This document shows, piece after piece, positions 7,423 through 9,772 of a stretch of DNA of 9,772 bases. Position 1 is the first letter of the stretch, and each line of letters starts with the position of its first letter. The DNA lies in assembly GCA_947581845.1 (NCBI GenBank), contig CANPVY010000206.1:1-9772 (forward strand), in the 5' to 3' direction. The position numbers and the translations under genes were made by a program. Under the pieces are notes generated by a model. The model saw nothing but the letters and a program-made list of their open reading frames with translations, did no database searches and had not been told where the DNA came from. The DNA comes from an uncultured bacterium. Lineage in GTDB: Bacteria > Gemmatimonadota > Gemmatimonadetes > Palauibacterales > KS3-K002.

Positions 7423-9111
7423 ATGGACCTCGAACTCGTCATCCGCGAGGGTAAGCAGCCCGGCCGCGTCTTCCGCATCGCGCCCGGCGACCGCAAGACC
7501 ATCGGCCGCGCCCCTGACTGCGATATCCGCCTTCCAGATCAGGGCGTGTCGCGCCGCCACTGCACAATCGAGAGCGCGGGCGAGCAGATCGAGGTGATCG
7601 ACCTGCAATCGGCGAACGGCAGCTATATCAACGGCGAGCTGGTAGAGCACGGCTGGCTCGGCCCCGGTAATCAGCTGGCGCTGGGGCCGGTCGTCTTCGA
7701 GTGCCGGCGCAAGCCGGCGCCCCGCCCAATCGAGGAGCACACCACGACGGTCGTGCGCAAAGTCGTGGACACCCAGTACCCGGGGATGCAGCCCATCGCC
7801 CTGGCACGCCCGGAGGACCTGGAAGATTTGCAGCGGGCGCAGCGCAACCTGGGCACCGCCTACCAGGTCTCCAAGATGCTCGCCGGCGCCGTGGACCTCG
7901 AGGGTGTGTTCGACGGCGTCATCGCATCGATCTTCGCGACGATCAACGCCGATCGCGCCGCGCTGCTCCTACAGAAGGAAGGCGAAGGATCACATGAGCT
8001 CGAGGTCGTTGCGGCGCGTTCGCGGAGAGGAAGCCGCGGACGCCGACGACGCCGCAAAAACGCCGCAGGTCGACCTGACCAGAAGGCCGCGGCGGCCGAC
8101 GGTAAGCTCGTGGACGCGCGAGGTGATGAAGATGCCGCTGACGAGATCACCGTCAGCGTCGCTCAGGAGATCGTCAGCCGCACGGTCGTACACGACGTGC
8201 TTGACAATCACGTCTCCTCGCTCAGCCGCGACGCCACCGAGGATGAGCGTTACCGCGAAGGCCAAAGCATCATCGAGCAGAGGATCCGCTCGGTGATGTG
8301 CGCGCCCATCGCCACAGACGAGACGGTTCTCGGTGTCCTTTACGCGGACAGCCGCAGCCTGACCGGCGCCTTCAGCGAGAGCGACCTGGAGCTCCTGGCC
8401 CTCATCGGCAACCTGGCCGGTGTGACGATCCGGCGGGCCCGGTCCGAGGCGGAGCGGGCCCGGCTCCAGAAGGCGCTGGAGGAATTCAACCGGGATGCGA
8501 TTCGGGCGATCGTCGCGATCATCGACGCCAGGGACGGCTACACGCACCGTCACTCGGAGCGCGTGGCGGCGTTTGCGGTCCGAATCGCGACCGAGCTGGG
8601 CAAGTCGGAGGCGGAAATCGAGGTGGTGCAGCTCTCAGGACAGCTTCATGACGTCGGGAAGATGGGTGTCCCGGAGGCAATCCTGAACCAGCCAAGGAAA
8701 CTGACACCGGAAGAGTTCGCGGAGATCAAGAAGCACCCCATCCACGGCGTCAACATCCTGAGTCACATCAGGAACCCGCGCTTCGAGGCCATTCTGCCCG
8801 GCGTCAGACATCATCACGAGAAGTGGGACGGCTCCGGCTACCCGGATGGGCTGGCGGGCGCGAACATCCCGTTTCTGGGCCGGCTGCTGGCGGTCGCCGA
8901 CGTGCTCGACGCCTTGAGCTCCGACCGCCCGTACCGGAGGGGCATGGGCTTCGACAAGACGGTCGAGATCATCCAGGAGGACGCCGGCAGCCACTTCGAT
9001 CCGGAAGTCGCCGAGGCGGCCGCTGCGCTGCACGCGCGCGGCGAGCTGGAGGTCCCGGCCGAGTGGATCGAGCCGCCTGGCGGACCCGACCTCTCGACCA
9101 CCCTGCCCTAG
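7423..9111 (+). CDS. FHA-GAF-HD-GYP protein, predicted c-di-GMP phosphodiesterase
   Basis: A 562-aa cytoplasmic protein predicted to hydrolyse cyclic di-GMP under phosphothreonine and small-molecule control. The N-terminal FHA domain (about 1-95) has IGR (27-29), SRRH (43-46) and SANG (63-66). A GAF domain (about 145-335) follows. It is interrupted by an Arg/Ala-rich then acidic insert (about 199-242) between LEVVAARS and ITVSVAQEIV. The HD-GYP domain (about 352-545) keeps H377, HD (409-410) with GK, HHEKWDGSGYP (464-474) and D493/DALSSDRPYR, i.e. the metal ligands and the GYP signature of active members. ATG 7423 is the only usual start between the in-frame stop at 7402-7404 and the FHA fold; the SD is weak, so coupling to the upstream kinase stop is plausible. 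It is last in the operon and probably the output: kinase activity read by FHA, then lowered c-di-GMP. The domain assignments are secure; the regulatory wiring is inferred. Confidence 0.94.
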   Translation: MDLELVIREGKQPGRVFRIAPGDRKTIGRAPDCDIRLPDQGVSRRHCTIESAGEQIEVIDLQSANGSYINGELVEHGWLGPGNQLALGPVVFECRRKPAPRPIEEHTTTVVRKVVDTQYPGMQPIALARPEDLEDLQRAQRNLGTAYQVSKMLAGAVDLEGVFDGVIASIFATINADRAALLLQKEGEGSHELEVVAARSRRGSRGRRRRRKNAAGRPDQKAAAADGKLVDARGDEDAADEITVSVAQEIVSRTVVHDVLDNHVSSLSRDATEDERYREGQSIIEQRIRSVMCAPIATDETVLGVLYADSRSLTGAFSESDLELLALIGNLAGVTIRRARSEAERARLQKALEEFNRDAIRAIVAIIDARDGYTHRHSERVAAFAVRIATELGKSEAEIEVVQLSGQLHDVGKMGVPEAILNQPRKLTPEEFAEIKKHPIHGVNILSHIRNPRFEAILPGVRHHHEKWDGSGYPDGLAGANIPFLGRLLAVADVLDALSSDRPYRRGMGFDKTVEIIQEDAGSHFDPEVAEAAAALHARGELEVPAEWIEPPGGPDLSTTLP

Positions 9112-9127
9112 TCTCTCGAGATAGTCG

Positions 9128-9343
9128 TCATCTGGAGCGGAACCAGCGGGCGCCGGGAAGGTGCCGGGCCAGATTCCTCATCCTCTCGCCCAGCGTCTGC
9201 CCGGGCCGTGCGGGCAGCAGCAGCGCCACAGCGAGCAGCGCCAGGCCGACGTAGAAAAGCCAGCGCTGGCCCAGCCTGCTCGAGGCCAGCGCCAGCGGTG
9301 CGCCCACAAAGATCAGAGCGAGCTTGAGACGCAGATGAATCAG
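9128..9343 (-). CDS. Small two-helix membrane protein, CTG start overlapping upstream stop
   Basis: A 71-aa ORF of unknown function whose frame is uninterrupted from the end of the enoyl-CoA hydratase gene to TGA at 9130-9128. It has a short basic N-terminus (HLRLK), one hydrophobic stretch at about 8-20, a stronger one at about 28-44 (WLFYVGLALLAVALLLP), and a basic tail rich in R (about 46-71). This matches a small inner-membrane protein with basic, probably cytoplasmic, ends. The proposed start CTG (9343-9341) overlaps the preceding TGA as CTGA, the same layout as the common ATGA coupling, and AAGGGGA lies just upstream. The only other usual starts are internal and would remove the first helix. 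It ends 16 nt from the convergent HD-GYP stop. Because no ATG is available, standard gene calling would miss it. I do not recognise the family; a chance ORF is the main alternative, though the hydrophobic pattern and the coupling argue against that. Confidence 0.5.
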   Translation of the reverse strand: MIHLRLKLALIFVGAPLALASSRLGQRWLFYVGLALLAVALLLPARPGQTLGERMRNLARHLPGARWFRSR

Positions 9344-9772
9344 CGGTCCCCTTTCTTGCGGCGCGACTCGAGGAACTCGCGAACGCCCTCCCGGTAATCC
9401 TCGGTCATCCGGGCCAGCACGTTGATCTCGGCACCGGCGCGAATCGCTGCCTCGAAGGAATGCCGCTCGGTCTGGTAGAGCAGCCGCTTGGACAGCGCGA
9501 GCGCGCTAGGGCTGCGCGCCGCCAGCGCCTCGGCGAACTCCTGGGAGCGCGCCTCGAACTCGCTCGCGGGAAAGACGTGATGGACGAGCCCATAGGCTTC
9601 TGCGGTATTCGCATCGATGATCCGACCGGTCGCCACGAGATCGAAAGCGCGCTTCTCGCCCACCGCCCGGCGTAGCATCGTCATCACCATCGCCGGCAGG
9701 AAGCCGATCCTCACCTCCGGATAGCCGAGGCGCGCGTCGTCCGCCGCCAGCACGATGTCGCAAGCCGTCGCC
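9340..9772 (-). CDS. Enoyl-CoA hydratase/isomerase family protein, 5' end cut by window
   Basis: The C-terminal 143 residues of a crotonase-superfamily enzyme; the N-terminus lies beyond position 9772. The visible part starts at ACDIVLAADDARLGYPEV, the classic region after the first oxyanion-hole and first glutamate motif, which fall just outside the window. The PE of GYPEVRIGFLPA matches the place of the second catalytic glutamate in enoyl-CoA hydratases. It is followed by GRIIDANTAEAYGLVHHVFP and the usual helical C-terminus ending SRRKKGDR. Likely role: hydration or isomerisation of an acyl-CoA in fatty-acid or branched-chain amino-acid breakdown; the exact substrate cannot be read from this part. 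A GTG at 9753 is only an internal valine, since the frame and the family homology continue to the edge. Its stop overlaps the small membrane ORF by 4 nt. Confidence 0.92.
   Translation of the reverse strand, partial: ATACDIVLAADDARLGYPEVRIGFLPAMVMTMLRRAVGEKRAFDLVATGRIIDANTAEAYGLVHHVFPASEFEARSQEFAEALAARSPSALALSKRLLYQTERHSFEAAIRAGAEINVLARMTEDYREGVREFLESRRKKGDR

Noticed and set aside
9114..9121. TCTCGAGA palindrome between the convergent stops as a terminator
   Set aside because: The 8-bp palindrome has no loop and no T-run, so it is not a credible intrinsic terminator.
1..9772. CRISPR arrays, insertion sequences, tRNA/rRNA genes or attachment sites
   Set aside because: No regularly spaced repeats, transposase motifs, terminal inverted repeats or structured RNA genes were seen on either strand.

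Overview
This is a high-GC bacterial chromosomal window that is almost fully coding. It looks like a free-living, signalling-rich lineage. The kinase and FHA-GAF-HD-GYP architectures, the PEGA and Ig-like ectodomains, and a zinc-finger-less RecQ would fit Gemmatimonadota or a similar environmental phylum. That placement is inferred from protein style; no rRNA or phylogenetic marker is present.

Layout. (1) Positions 1-1205, minus strand: a RecQ-family helicase whose C-terminus runs off the left edge. (2) Positions 1206-1462: a divergent intergenic region. It holds a strong sigma70-type promoter (TTGACA, 16 bp spacer, TAACAT) pointing right, palindromes around it, and a terminator-like hairpin with a T-run that has no obvious gene before it. 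(3) Positions 1463-9111, plus strand: four tightly packed genes that read as one operon. They encode a tandem-FHA cytoplasmic protein, a secreted beta-propeller/FN3-like/TPR protein of 976 aa, a transmembrane Ser/Thr kinase with Ig-like and PEGA domains outside the membrane, and an FHA-GAF-HD-GYP protein (predicted c-di-GMP phosphodiesterase). (4) Positions 9128-9772, minus strand, convergent: a 5'-truncated enoyl-CoA hydratase/isomerase followed by an overlapping 71-aa membrane-protein ORF that conventional start-codon rules would miss.

How the genes may work together. The four-gene cassette suggests a complete signalling relay. A secreted propeller/TPR protein may act with or on the kinase ectodomain. 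The kinase phosphorylates threonines inside the cell. Two FHA proteins read phosphothreonine, and one of them carries the output enzyme that degrades c-di-GMP. The relay is inferred from domain content and gene order; the individual domains are seen directly.

A second theme is start codons. At three genes the best start is CTG: the tandem-FHA gene (AGGAG at 8 nt, needed to complete the FHA fold), the kinase (GGAGGAGG at 5 nt, with ATG 15 nt further on), and the small membrane protein (CTGA overlap with the preceding stop).
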